Shown: positions 1-7,653 of the stretch, in pieces | Position numbering within the stretch: the stretch's first letter is position 1 | Layout: the number at the start of each line of letters is the position of its first letter | From: Ectobacillus sp048976805 | GTDB lineage: Bacteria > Bacillota > Bacilli > Bacillales > Bacillaceae_G | NCBI GenBank assembly: GCA_048976805.1 | Contig: JBHGUR010000101.1 | Coordinates: 85,901 to 149,900 of the forward strand | DNA length: 64,000 nt | Reading direction: 5' to 3' | Program-made: the position numbers and the translations under genes | Notes under the pieces: generated by a model | What the model saw: the letters and a program-made list of their open reading frames with translations, nothing else | What the model was told of the DNA's origin: nothing | Databases searched by the model: none

Positions 1-324
1 CAGAAAGATGAGATTCAAAACCTGCAAGGAAGAAACGTTTTAAATTACCGCAGCCAAATCATTGAAATTATGGATTTAGACGATGTGTTACATGGGGAGA
101 AGACACGTGCCTCCAACAGTTTTGAAGATACAATGATTCCGGTGCTAATTGTGAAAAGTACGCGCCGCAACTACGGCTTAATTGTAAAAAATATTATCGG
201 CCAGCGGGAAATTGTTTTAAAATCATTGGGTGATTTCTTCTCTGATAGTTCAAAGCATTTTTCCGGCGCAACAATCCTTGGTGATGGACGGGTTGTCTTA
301 ATTTTAAATCCAGATAGCTTATAA
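1..324 (+). CDS. cheA: Chemotaxis histidine kinase CheA, C-terminal fragment
   Basis: The open frame is already running at base 1 and ends at a TAA at 322-324, so only the last 107 residues are present. The segment has the CheW-like regulatory fold at the end of CheA: residues around MIPVLIV, the basic RRNYGLIV stretch, GQREIVLKSLG, and the closing SGATILGDGRVVLILN motif typical of the family. This domain docks CheA to CheW or CheV and the receptors. The kinase, dimerisation and HPt domains lie outside the window. A strong terminator follows at once, so cheA ends its transcription unit here. Confidence 0.9.
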   Translation, partial: QKDEIQNLQGRNVLNYRSQIIEIMDLDDVLHGEKTRASNSFEDTMIPVLIVKSTRRNYGLIVKNIIGQREIVLKSLGDFFSDSSKHFSGATILGDGRVVLILNPDSL

Positions 325-331
325 TGTATGT

Positions 332-362
332 CCCCCGAAAAGCTTTTCGGGGGATTATTTTC
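332..362 (+). terminator. Rho-independent terminator after cheA
   Basis: Perfect 11-bp stem, CCCCCGAAAAG pairing with CTTTTCGGGGG and leaving almost no loop, followed by ATTATTTT. It lies 8 bases after the cheA stop codon. Confidence 0.85.
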
Positions 363-367
363 TAATA

Positions 368-552
368 GGCTCTGTTAAACTTGATTGTTGATTTTCCACT
401 ACAGGCGGATGCTTTTTGCGGGCGGGGCCGAGCCGCTTCCCTCGCTGCGCTCAGTCCAGGGTCTCGTCTATCCCGCTTTTCCCGCTGGAGTCGCCGCCTT
501 TCGTTCCAAATCAACAAATGAATCAAAATCAACATTAGCTTTTAACAGAGCC
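368..552 (+). mobile_element. MITE-like element, copy 1 (long form)
   Basis: A 185-bp non-coding element. It starts GGCTCTGTTAAA and ends with the reverse complement TTTAACAGAGCC; the matching ends extend to a TGTTGAT/ATCAACA motif. It is flanked by an exact 8-bp direct repeat, TTCTAATA, at 360-367 and 553-560, the mark of transposition. The core is GC-rich (AGGCGG...CCGCCT inner inverted repeat) against an AT-rich background. It encodes no transposase, so it would need to be moved in trans. TIRs beginning GGCTCTG plus an 8-bp duplication fit the IS1595 or IS6 families; this assignment is inference. Confidence 0.85.
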
Positions 553-957
553 TTCTAATAAGATAGGATTATAAGAAGTTTACAATATTTAAAGTATTTT
601 ATGTTAAACAATTTAGTGATACGATATATAAAGTGTTTTTTTATTTGTTTTTTTATTATATTCATGTTAAGTATCCATAAATATTTTGATAAGTATACAT
701 TTTTATTTCAATATTCATTTGTAATGATATTTCGAATTGTTTTATTATAGGGTTGTATTGTAAAAATGAAAAAACTTTATTTTTTGTTGTGTAGGTTATG
801 CTAAAGTCATGCCTTATCAATAATAATGTTTAAAGTACTATTGTAGGAGAGTTTTGGTTTGTAAGCTTTGTCGCTTTTTGCCCAGATTGCAATTGCTGCA
901 ATCACGCTAAAGCTTACCGTTGCAGTCCAAACTAGTATAAAAGCGGGAGGCAAATAG
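553..957 (+). promoter_or_regulatory. Untranslated region before fliY with nested hairpin leader
   Basis: No gene is seen in these 405 bases. The first 300 are very AT-rich and probably hold the promoter; at 597-609 there is TTTTATGTTAAAC, one base off the MogR consensus TTTT-N5-AAAA. Nearer the gene, GTAAGCTTT (861-869) pairs with AAAGCTTAC (909-917), enclosing a second stem GATTGCA (885-891) with TGCAATC (897-903). There is no U-run, so this is a leader structure rather than a terminator. The fliY ribosome site GGGAGG follows at about 944. Confidence 0.45.
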
Positions 958-2562
958 ATGGCGGAAACATTTGTACAAAAAGAAGGAATTACAGTGAATC
1001 ATGAAACGCAGCTATTATCGCAGCAGGAAAAGGATGTTCTTGGCGAGATTGCTAATATTTCGTTCGGTTCTGCTTCTACCATTCTGTCTACTTTATTAAA
1101 TAAAACAGTTACGATTACTGCTCCTCATGTAGAAGTAGTAAGCTTGTATGATACGAGCGATATTGCGATTCCGCATGTTGTATTGAACATTCATTTTACA
1201 AAAGGGCTGGAAATGGACAATCTCCTTGTAATTAACCAAGAGGTTGCGTTAGCTATTGCTGATTTAATGATGATGGGAACAGGAGAGATAGACCATAACA
1301 AAGAACTAACGGAGCTTGAGTTGAGCGCTGTACAAGAAGCAATGAACCAAATGATGGGTTTTGCCGCAACATCGATGTCGGAGTTTTTTCAAGAGACGGT
1401 TGATATGACACCGCCGACAATTAAAGTTGTGAAACTCAAGGAAGAAATTGCAAAAATTGTAGACACTGAAGATCATACAAAAATTGTAAAAGTATCTTTT
1501 GATTTAACGATTGAGAATTTAGTGAATTCCAAGCTTGTTCAAATTGTTCCCTTGCAAAATGCAAAGAAGATGGTTCAGGAATTGATGAGATTGTCCGGCG
1601 AGACGGAGGAGCTGCAACCGCGCGGTGAAGCCGAATTCAAACATGAAATTATTACACAAGAACAAAGAGATATGCTCGGTGAAATCGCGAACATTTCCAT
1701 TGGTTCCGCTTCTACTGTATTATCTACCGTATTAAATCAGCCTGTTCATATTAGCGTACCTGCCGTTGATGTGATTTCAGCGCGCAAATACGACGAAATG
1801 TCTTTACCGCATGTTGTATTAAATGTAGATTTTATACATGGGGTAAAGTATGAAAACGTATTTGTGCTCACAAAAGAAATTGTACTTTCCATGGTTGATA
1901 TGATGATGATGGGGGCTGGTGAGATTGACCTGCAGCAGGAGCTTGGCGAATTTGAATTGAGCGCGGCTAAAGAAATTATGAATCAAATGATGGGGCATGC
2001 AGCAACGTCGATGTCCGAGCTGTTTGGCGGCATCGTTGATATTTCCCCGCCGTCCATTAAAATTGTAACAATTAAGGAAGAGTTGCAGCAGTTGGCTTCT
2101 ACACGTTCTACTGAAGAAATGGTACAGATTACTTTTGATTTGGAAATTGGCGATGCGGTGCATTCTAAAATGTATCAATTTTTATCTGTATCGGAAGCTA
2201 TTGCAATGACCGAGCAATTATCCGCTCTTATCGGAACAGAAGAACATGTACAAGAGACGCAGCCGGTTGTATTGCCAGAATGGGGCAATGCGCGCACTGA
2301 GGAACAACCGTTGCTTGCTTCAGAAGAAATAACGAAGAAGAGCAGGCTGCTGCAAAATATAGAAGTAAGCCTTGAGTTTGTGTTTGGAAGCACGACAAGA
2401 ACAATTGAAGATATATTACAATTAAATGAAAACGAAGTTGTAGTATTGGAAGAGAGCGTTGATGAACCAATCCAAGTGTTTGCAAACGGTGTTCTTATAG
2501 CGTACGGAGAACTCGTAAGCGTTGACGGATTTTTTGGAGTAAAGGTGAAGAAGACGCTATAA
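958..2562 (+). CDS. fliY: FliY-type motor switch phosphatase with two CheC domains and a FliN (SpoA) domain
   Basis: 534 residues. Two CheC-like domains (about 20-205 and 220-415) are followed by a SpoA/FliN domain (about 455-533). Each CheC half carries both active-site signatures, (D/S)-x3-E-x2-N-x22-P: the first begins with D26, E30, N33 and P56, and the pattern recurs three more times (twice in DMLGEIANIS-type helices, twice in ELSA..E..NQMMG helices). CheC and FliY remove phosphate from CheY-P at the switch. The usual N-terminal EIDALL CheY-binding peptide of B. subtilis FliY is not seen. The SpoA domain would anchor it in the C-ring. ATG start with GGGAGG seven bases upstream. It begins a unit with the next two genes. 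Confidence 0.85.
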   Translation: MAETFVQKEGITVNHETQLLSQQEKDVLGEIANISFGSASTILSTLLNKTVTITAPHVEVVSLYDTSDIAIPHVVLNIHFTKGLEMDNLLVINQEVALAIADLMMMGTGEIDHNKELTELELSAVQEAMNQMMGFAATSMSEFFQETVDMTPPTIKVVKLKEEIAKIVDTEDHTKIVKVSFDLTIENLVNSKLVQIVPLQNAKKMVQELMRLSGETEELQPRGEAEFKHEIITQEQRDMLGEIANISIGSASTVLSTVLNQPVHISVPAVDVISARKYDEMSLPHVVLNVDFIHGVKYENVFVLTKEIVLSMVDMMMMGAGEIDLQQELGEFELSAAKEIMNQMMGHAATSMSELFGGIVDISPPSIKIVTIKEELQQLASTRSTEEMVQITFDLEIGDAVHSKMYQFLSVSEAIAMTEQLSALIGTEEHVQETQPVVLPEWGNARTEEQPLLASEEITKKSRLLQNIEVSLEFVFGSTTRTIEDILQLNENEVVVLEESVDEPIQVFANGVLIAYGELVSVDGFFGVKVKKTL

Positions 2563-2587
2563 GAAAATAGAGAAAAGGGGAAATGGA

Positions 2588-3739
2588 ATGAGGGGTATTA
2601 TTGGATTGTCGCTTATTCTTTCGTTAAGTTTAACAAATCCTTTGCCTGTTTATGCCATAGAGGATAACAAGGTGGCGTGTTTTTTGGAAAAAGAGGTTCA
2701 AGCTTCGGAAGAACAAGCCTCTCTTTCCATTACCGCAAGCGGCCGATCTGTTAAAGCAGGAGAAACAATTGAATTTTCGGTTGATGTGAAGGATGTAAAA
2801 CCGAAAATGGTTAAAGGAATTCTTTCTCAAAAGGAGCAGGGAATGCAAACACGCACGCTTGAATTTACTTACAACGGAGATAAACAAGCATGGGTAGCCG
2901 TATATACCGTTACACCATATGACCATATGGGTGAATGGGTGCTCGATGTATACTATTTGGAAGAGAAATGGCATGTAAAGAAAAATCAGCTTATGCTGGA
3001 AATCGATAACCCCGCTCCAAAACAGGATGAAATCGCTCCAGAGTTTATTGAAGCTTTCATAAAAAACAATGAAATGCAGGGAGGGGATGCGATTACTGTT
3101 GTGAGAGGCGATGAATTGACTATATATGCAAAAGCAACTGATGAACGGCTAGATAATAAAGAATTTTCAGGTGTTCAAGAAATAACTGCGCGTGTTCAAA
3201 AGCGTGGATCTGTAGATGCGCCTGTTGCTGCGATTTGTTTAAAATATAATGAGAAAGCAGATGAATGGACAGCGCCAATTTCGTTTTCTGAAGCGGATGA
3301 AGCTGCAGATTACGAGGTTGTTTTGACAATAAAGGATTTTGCAGGAAATATGCGCAAAGAAAGAATGAATACAGTGATTCATCTCGAAAAAGAGCCGGAA
3401 CTTGTTTTGCCAAGTGAGGATGAACCGCAGCAGAGCAAACCGCAAATGACGGAAAAGCAGGAGCCGCTTCAATTGATAGAGCAACGAGAAATACCGGTTG
3501 CAAGCAGGGGGAAGGAGACTGCCTTTGAACAAGCAGAGGCTGCTTCGGTACAAATAAAAGAAAAAGTAATAGAAACAAAAAAAACAGAAGCTGAAAAAAC
3601 AGCTTCCCTTCCAACAAGTGAATCAAAACAAACGCCGCCGCCCCAAAAAGGCAACAGCAACATGCTGTTTTATGTAGTCGGGGGATTTGCGTTATTTCAT
3701 GTCATTCGCGGATGCTTAGAATGGAATAGGGGAGTTTAA
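2588..3739 (+). CDS. Unknown secreted, C-terminally membrane-anchored protein of the motility island
   Basis: 383 residues; function not recognised. The first 23 residues look like a signal peptide (hydrophobic run ending PVYA). Residues about 40-130 and 150-270 look like two beta-rich, Ig-like extracellular modules (phrases such as AGETIEFSVDVKDV and DYEVVLTIKDFAGN). A charged, low-complexity linker (about 275-355, rich in E, K, P, Q) leads to a C-terminal membrane segment (LFYVVGGFALFHVI). The likely topology is outside the membrane with a single anchor. It lies 25 bases after fliY and 6 bases before the next gene, so it is co-transcribed with switch genes. RBS AGAAAAGGGGAA precedes the ATG. 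Confidence 0.6.
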   Translation: MRGIIGLSLILSLSLTNPLPVYAIEDNKVACFLEKEVQASEEQASLSITASGRSVKAGETIEFSVDVKDVKPKMVKGILSQKEQGMQTRTLEFTYNGDKQAWVAVYTVTPYDHMGEWVLDVYYLEEKWHVKKNQLMLEIDNPAPKQDEIAPEFIEAFIKNNEMQGGDAITVVRGDELTIYAKATDERLDNKEFSGVQEITARVQKRGSVDAPVAAICLKYNEKADEWTAPISFSEADEAADYEVVLTIKDFAGNMRKERMNTVIHLEKEPELVLPSEDEPQQSKPQMTEKQEPLQLIEQREIPVASRGKETAFEQAEAASVQIKEKVIETKKTEAEKTASLPTSESKQTPPPQKGNSNMLFYVVGGFALFHVIRGCLEWNRGV

Positions 3740-3745
3740 GAGGGG

Positions 3746-4501
3746 ATGAGAATACAAGGAAGCAATTCTAACGCAAAACTAGCATGGCAAAGACAGCAGC
3801 TGCAAAATATTGCGGGAGATCGGCAGCTTCAATTACTTTCAGGCAGCCGGGCTGTTGCCTTTTCTTTACATAAAGAAGCAGATGCGGCAGGAATACCGTT
3901 GTTAAGCGTACATGATGGATTAACAGCTGTACAAGCAGCACGGTTAGGTCTGTCCGCCATTTTACAGCTGTTAATGCAAACGCGCGAACAAGCAGCGCGG
4001 CATGGCAATTTTGTGAGCGCAACGACTTGGAAGGAACTTGTCCAACAATTAAACCGTATTGCCGCTGAAACGAATGTAAATGGCCTGTTTTTGCTTGATG
4101 AGGAAGCGCATTCTCTTATTGTGCGCGTTCAAAGTGAAGGAAAAGAACAAGCTGCCATGCAAATTTCTTTTGTTAGTGCAACGGCAGCGGCGCTTAGTTT
4201 GTCCGATATGGATGGGACGGCTGCAAAGCTAGAAGGGGCAATTCAGACTGTAAACGCATACTTGGAAAACTTTAATCAAACATTAAGGCAACTGCATGTT
4301 TTACTAGAGGAGGCGAAGCAAAAATCGGAACTCGTTTCTGGGGAGCATGATTTAGGAAAGCTGGGAGTTATTGCAGAAATGAGCATGTCGATGCTCACCT
4401 GCAGCGTTTTAAAACCGCTGAAAGATAAAAAAGTATCATTGTTTGTATGTGTGGGAATTCTTTTTTTTATTTTTGCGGCTGTTTATATAGTGGGGGACTA
4501 A
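3746..4501 (+). CDS. Unknown protein with C-terminal membrane anchor
   Basis: 251 residues; no family recognised. Residues 1-215 are mostly helical, rich in Ala and Gln, with likely coiled-coil stretches (about 85-120 and 165-200). The last 22 residues form one hydrophobic segment (SLFVCVGILFFIFAAVYIVG), giving a tail-anchored protein whose body would be cytoplasmic. The ATG is six bases after the preceding stop with AGGGG overlapping, so translation may be coupled. Its place beside cheA and fliY suggests a motility or chemotaxis accessory, but nothing in the sequence proves this. Confidence 0.6.
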   Translation: MRIQGSNSNAKLAWQRQQLQNIAGDRQLQLLSGSRAVAFSLHKEADAAGIPLLSVHDGLTAVQAARLGLSAILQLLMQTREQAARHGNFVSATTWKELVQQLNRIAAETNVNGLFLLDEEAHSLIVRVQSEGKEQAAMQISFVSATAAALSLSDMDGTAAKLEGAIQTVNAYLENFNQTLRQLHVLLEEAKQKSELVSGEHDLGKLGVIAEMSMSMLTCSVLKPLKDKKVSLFVCVGILFFIFAAVYIVGD

Positions 4502-4522
4502 TAGAATCCCGCTTTGTTTTGG

Positions 4523-4695
4523 AGCTATATATACAATTTATTATTTGGACATATACATCGCGGCTAAGTAGAACAAACAGCACCTTGTACTTGCTTCCTC
4601 TCTCTAGTTTTCCGTTGCCTAGGGCAGGAATAGGTTTTGACCGCTTCTATGCATAGCAGGATGCTCTCTCCCTCTTTCAAAAGAAAGATTTTATG
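4523..4695 (+). repeat. Dispersed repeat family 2, copy A
   Basis: This non-coding stretch aligns with 36094-36260: both have TTTATTATTT-GACAT, then TTTTCC, then GGGCAG-AATAGG-TTTGACCGC followed by TTCTATGCA and GATGCTCTCT. The match over about 170 bases is interrupted by substitutions and small indels. No clear terminal inverted repeat or target duplication is seen in this copy. The short reading frame over it is not supported as a gene. Confidence 0.6.
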
Positions 4696-4787
4696 TTCTT
4701 TTTTAGCTTGTACTTATAATATGTTGGTTCGTGCTTTCATCTCCTTTTCGCCGTTTTTTCTTATAGGAATCTATGAAACAATATAGG

Positions 4788-4836
4788 TTGGCATAATAAA
4801 AAGGCAGTTGCTACTACTGCCTTTTTATTATGCCAA
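4788..4836. terminator. Bidirectional terminator between convergent genes
   Basis: A perfect 20-bp stem (TTGGCATAATAAAAAGGCAG against its complement) with a 9-base loop. A-runs and T-runs on both sides let it work in both directions. It separates the fliY unit (plus) from cheR (minus). Confidence 0.9.
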
Positions 4837-4892
4837 GAACGAGCTAAGCCGCAAATTGATGGCTGCTATATAAGCAATAACGTCTTATATAG

Positions 4893-5666
4893 CTATATTT
4901 TTTGATAGAAGAAAGGATCGATGACTTTCAAACCGTATTGCTCTGGGGCCAATATTTGTTCTGTGCTGCCGACAAATAAAACGCCCCCGCTTCGAAGCGA
5001 TTGGCTGAATTTTTTGTACATCATGCTTCGCGCCTGTTCAGTGAAATAAATGGTTACGTTGCGGCAAACGATTAGGTCGTATTGCTGTTCATAGGAATGT
5101 GTAAGTAAATCATGTTTTTTGAATTTAACATATTGTTTTATATGTGGTTTAACAATATAGCTTTGCCCTTCTTTTATGAAATGTATATTTTTTATATGCT
5201 CCGGCACCTCGGTTAAGGAGCGGTCCTGATAAATTCCTTGCTTTGCTTTCTGTAAAATTTGGGAATCAATATCAGTCGCATGTATTTCATAACGATTAGG
5301 GAATACTTTTTCCAAAATCATAGATAAAGTATACGGTTCTTCTCCAGCAGCGCAGGCAGCGCTCCAAACCTTTAATTTTCTCGGATTACCTTGTGAAAGC
5401 AACGGCAAAATCTTTTTCTCCAGTATTTCCCATCGTGTGTGATTTCGGAAAAAACCAGATACGTTAATAGTCAAATGTTCAATGAAAGACTCCAGCAGCT
5501 TATGGTCGGAAAGGGCTGCAAGTAGGCTATTGTAGCTTGTAAAGCCGTTGCGAAGCAAAAAAGACTCAATCCTGCGGCGAATCCGATCTTGTTTATATAA
5601 GGAAAGATCCATGCCAAATCGTGCTTTAAAGCTTGTAATAAAGGAAGTATAAGCGTGTTCGTTCAT
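4893..5666 (-). CDS. cheR: Chemotaxis protein methyltransferase CheR
   Basis: 257 residues, usual length. The N-terminal helical domain (1-70) carries the basic DRIRRRIESFLLR stretch; the SAM-binding domain follows, with LKVWSAACAAGEEPYTL (about 98-114), the acidic loop TDID (131-134) and the CRNVTIYF motif near 200. It transfers methyl groups from SAM to glutamates of chemoreceptors for adaptation. The matching methylesterase cheB is not in the window. It is the second gene of a minus-strand pair, 83 bases after the 165-residue gene. ATG start. Confidence 0.95.
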   Translation of the reverse strand: MNEHAYTSFITSFKARFGMDLSLYKQDRIRRRIESFLLRNGFTSYNSLLAALSDHKLLESFIEHLTINVSGFFRNHTRWEILEKKILPLLSQGNPRKLKVWSAACAAGEEPYTLSMILEKVFPNRYEIHATDIDSQILQKAKQGIYQDRSLTEVPEHIKNIHFIKEGQSYIVKPHIKQYVKFKKHDLLTHSYEQQYDLIVCRNVTIYFTEQARSMMYKKFSQSLRSGGVLFVGSTEQILAPEQYGLKVIDPFFYQKI

Positions 5667-5749
5667 AAGTGTGCGGGCAATTGCCCAGGGAGCAATTGCC
5701 GATTCCCCCTTATTTCATGAAATTTCTATATTGGTATGCAGATATGTTT

Positions 5750-6247
5750 TTAAAGAAGGCGAAGCTTGCTTTCGAAGCTTTGTTGCGCCAATATTTCATT
5801 TTCCTTTGGCAGGTCGCAAATAAAAGCATCAATTCCGCATTCCTTCGCCACATCAGCCGGGATGACAGATGAAGGTTTATCGCCATTGTAGCAGCATATG
5901 ACCAAGTCAATATCTTGGAAAATAACCTTTAAATAGCGAATATATTCCGAGCGGTAAACGTTAGGGCTCATATGCCCAAACGAAGCGTACTGCGATCCGA
6001 GAGAAATAAAATATGAAATCATTTCCTGAAATGAACCGGACAGGCTTTCTAGCGGCTGCAGCGTGTATATATGGAGATGGGGGGCAAGGTGTTCGTTTTC
6101 CAGAAAAAAGCGAAACACCTCATTTTCCATCGATTTATAACATAGTACATGGATCATATGTTTAGATGCGTAGCGCGATAAGATTTTTTGAATTTCTTTC
6201 TTATCCCAATGTGTTAATTGATTTGATCCACAAAGAAAAAGATTCAT
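5750..6247 (-). CDS. Unknown cytoplasmic protein paired with cheR
   Basis: 165 residues, no signal peptide or membrane segment; family not recognised. It starts MNLFLCGSNQLTHWD and alternates beta and alpha stretches; the ending (DLVICCYNGDKPSSVIPADVAKECGIDAFICDL) suggests a small Rossmann-like alpha/beta fold, perhaps related to nucleotide- or deoxyribosyl-binding proteins. It precedes cheR in the same direction with a gap of 83 bases and lies divergently from the main flagellar series, with which it shares an upstream region. Confidence 0.6.
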   Translation of the reverse strand: MNLFLCGSNQLTHWDKKEIQKILSRYASKHMIHVLCYKSMENEVFRFFLENEHLAPHLHIYTLQPLESLSGSFQEMISYFISLGSQYASFGHMSPNVYRSEYIRYLKVIFQDIDLVICCYNGDKPSSVIPADVAKECGIDAFICDLPKENEILAQQSFESKLRLL

Positions 6248-6698
6248 TCTGTAGCCACCTCATGGAAAGTTTAACATATCTACAGCAAAAAAGAACTGCA
6301 AAAATAAAACTCAGACTGTACAATTATAATACGAGCACTGCGTTTATAGAAGGATAAAATATGTAAAAACGCGATAAACATCCCAAAATTTATATATAAA
6401 ACAAAAAAATATTTGTATATGATATAAACTAAATAACAAGCATTTCGTTTTTAAAAAATAGCTGATATACTAAAATGGAAATATAGAAAATGCGTATTTT
6501 AATAAAATTATAATTTTGAAAATATATGGATGTAGACTTAAAAATGCCACACTCCTTTCTTTTTGTACGCGAGGGGGCGCCCTGAGGCGTATAGAGGAGA
6601 TTTTCCTGCTTTTTCTGCCTTGTGCAAGGGCAAATCAGAGAGAAGAGCAAGTGAAGCATAGTCATAGATATTTTAAAGCTTGGAAGGAGGATTTACGA
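6248..6698 (+). promoter_or_regulatory. Divergent control region and structured leader of the flagellar series
   Basis: No gene is supported here. The frame open from 6516 has no RBS, and the true start of the next gene is at 6699. The region is AT-rich and holds ATTTATATATAAAA at 6388-6401, repeated exactly before fliJ at 17864-17877 and close to the MogR consensus. A hairpin lies at 6566-6591: TACGC pairs with GCGTA and AGGG with CCCT around a GGCG loop. It sits in the likely mRNA leader and has no U-run. Confidence 0.4.
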
Positions 6699-7163
6699 AT
6701 GCTGCGTTCCGTTTCTTTTCATCCGCCTCTTGTAAACCAGCCGTCTTCCTTTTCCGGTACGAAGGAGGCGCCTTTATCAACGAACCAAAATTTTTATGCA
6801 TCTCTTCATGTACAAGGAAAACAAGATAATATTATAGGGGAAATGCAACGATTTGTAGAAACGATAGAGAAAATAAAAGAAAAAATCCAACAGGAATTAT
6901 CCGTTGAAAATGTGATGGAGTATAAAAAGACGGTAAAGGCTTTTTTAAATTTTTATGTAGACCATGTAATACAATATAAAGATGTGATGTCGCGCCATCC
7001 GAAATATGGCTATGCTCAGAAAATGACGGTTGTAAAGCAAATTGAAACTGATATGAACGATTTAGAAGATATTATGGGCCTAATTAACACGAAAACAGGA
7101 CATTTGGAAATGTTGAATAAAATTGGCGAGATTCATGGAATGATTTTAAATCTAGTTTTATAG
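6699..7163 (+). CDS. YaaR-family (DUF327) protein, first gene of the flagellar series
   Basis: 154 residues from the ATG at 6699, chosen because GGAAGGAGG lies 8 bases before it; the frame opens earlier without an RBS. The pattern in residues 50-154 (EFMKKI-like helices; VKAFLNFYVDHVIQYKDV; then the ending LNKIGEIHGMILNLVL) fits the DUF327/YaaR family, small helical cytoplasmic proteins of Firmicutes of unknown role. In B. cereus-type clusters such a gene heads the flagellar series. It is followed 17 bases later by a FlgN-like gene. Confidence 0.7.
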   Translation: MLRSVSFHPPLVNQPSSFSGTKEAPLSTNQNFYASLHVQGKQDNIIGEMQRFVETIEKIKEKIQQELSVENVMEYKKTVKAFLNFYVDHVIQYKDVMSRHPKYGYAQKMTVVKQIETDMNDLEDIMGLINTKTGHLEMLNKIGEIHGMILNLVL

Positions 7164-7180
7164 ACGGGGGAGAAGCTAGA

Positions 7181-7633
7181 ATGTATATGAGCCTTTATGA
7201 TAAACTGTCGGACATCAGCAAGGTGTATCGGGAGATTGAGGAAACCGGAATAACGATATATACGTATTTAAAAGAAAAGAAGCTGCACGATATTCAGCCT
7301 TTGCACGTTTTGCAGCTGAAAAAAACAGAGGAGCTAAAGGAAAAGCAACAAGTGTTTGAACAACTGTTAATTCAATATTGCTCCGATAAAAATATTGAAA
7401 AGCCGAATGTAAAGCAGCTGTTTCCGTACTTTACGGAGCAAGAAGCGAAACAGATGCAGGAGCTTCTTGAAGAAACGACTCAGGCAGAACGGGCTGCTAA
7501 ACAGATAAGCACGAAAAATCAGCATTATTTACAAGTGTTAATTACAACAACGGAAGCGATGGTTGATTGTATTTCTGAATTGAATATGGAAAGAAATCAT
7601 AATTCACAAATGTTTATGAATGAGCTTTTGTAA
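7181..7633 (+). CDS. FlgN-like putative export chaperone
   Basis: 150 residues, wholly helical and rich in E, Q and K, with heptad-like runs throughout (YREIEETGITIYTYLKEKKL; EQEAKQMQELLEETTQAERAAKQI). Size, predicted fold and place directly before flgK match FlgN, the chaperone for the hook-filament junction proteins FlgK and FlgL. Sequence identity alone would not show this, so the call rests on context. RBS GGGGGAGA before ATG 7181; a second ATG lies two codons on. Confidence 0.55.
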   Translation: MYMSLYDKLSDISKVYREIEETGITIYTYLKEKKLHDIQPLHVLQLKKTEELKEKQQVFEQLLIQYCSDKNIEKPNVKQLFPYFTEQEAKQMQELLEETTQAERAAKQISTKNQHYLQVLITTTEAMVDCISELNMERNHNSQMFMNELL

Positions 7634-7653
7634 GAAAGGGATTGGAAACGAGA

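Noticed and set aside
1819..2178. Minus-strand open frame of 119 codons inside fliY
   Set aside because: It lies wholly in another frame of a well-supported gene, has no RBS and no recognisable product.
3120..3626. Minus-strand open frame of 168 codons over the secreted-protein gene
   Set aside because: Low-complexity shadow of an E/K/Q-rich stretch; no start signal; opposite to the operon.
4447..4656. Plus-strand frame of 69 codons over repeat family 2
   Set aside because: It begins inside the preceding gene in another frame, and the repeat it covers is not conserved as protein between its two copies.
6516..6698. Longer N-terminus for the yaaR-like protein
   Set aside because: No RBS at 6516; a strong GGAAGGAGG precedes the ATG at 6699 and family similarity starts after it. 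A c-di-GMP riboswitch was considered for this leader, but its core motif is absent.
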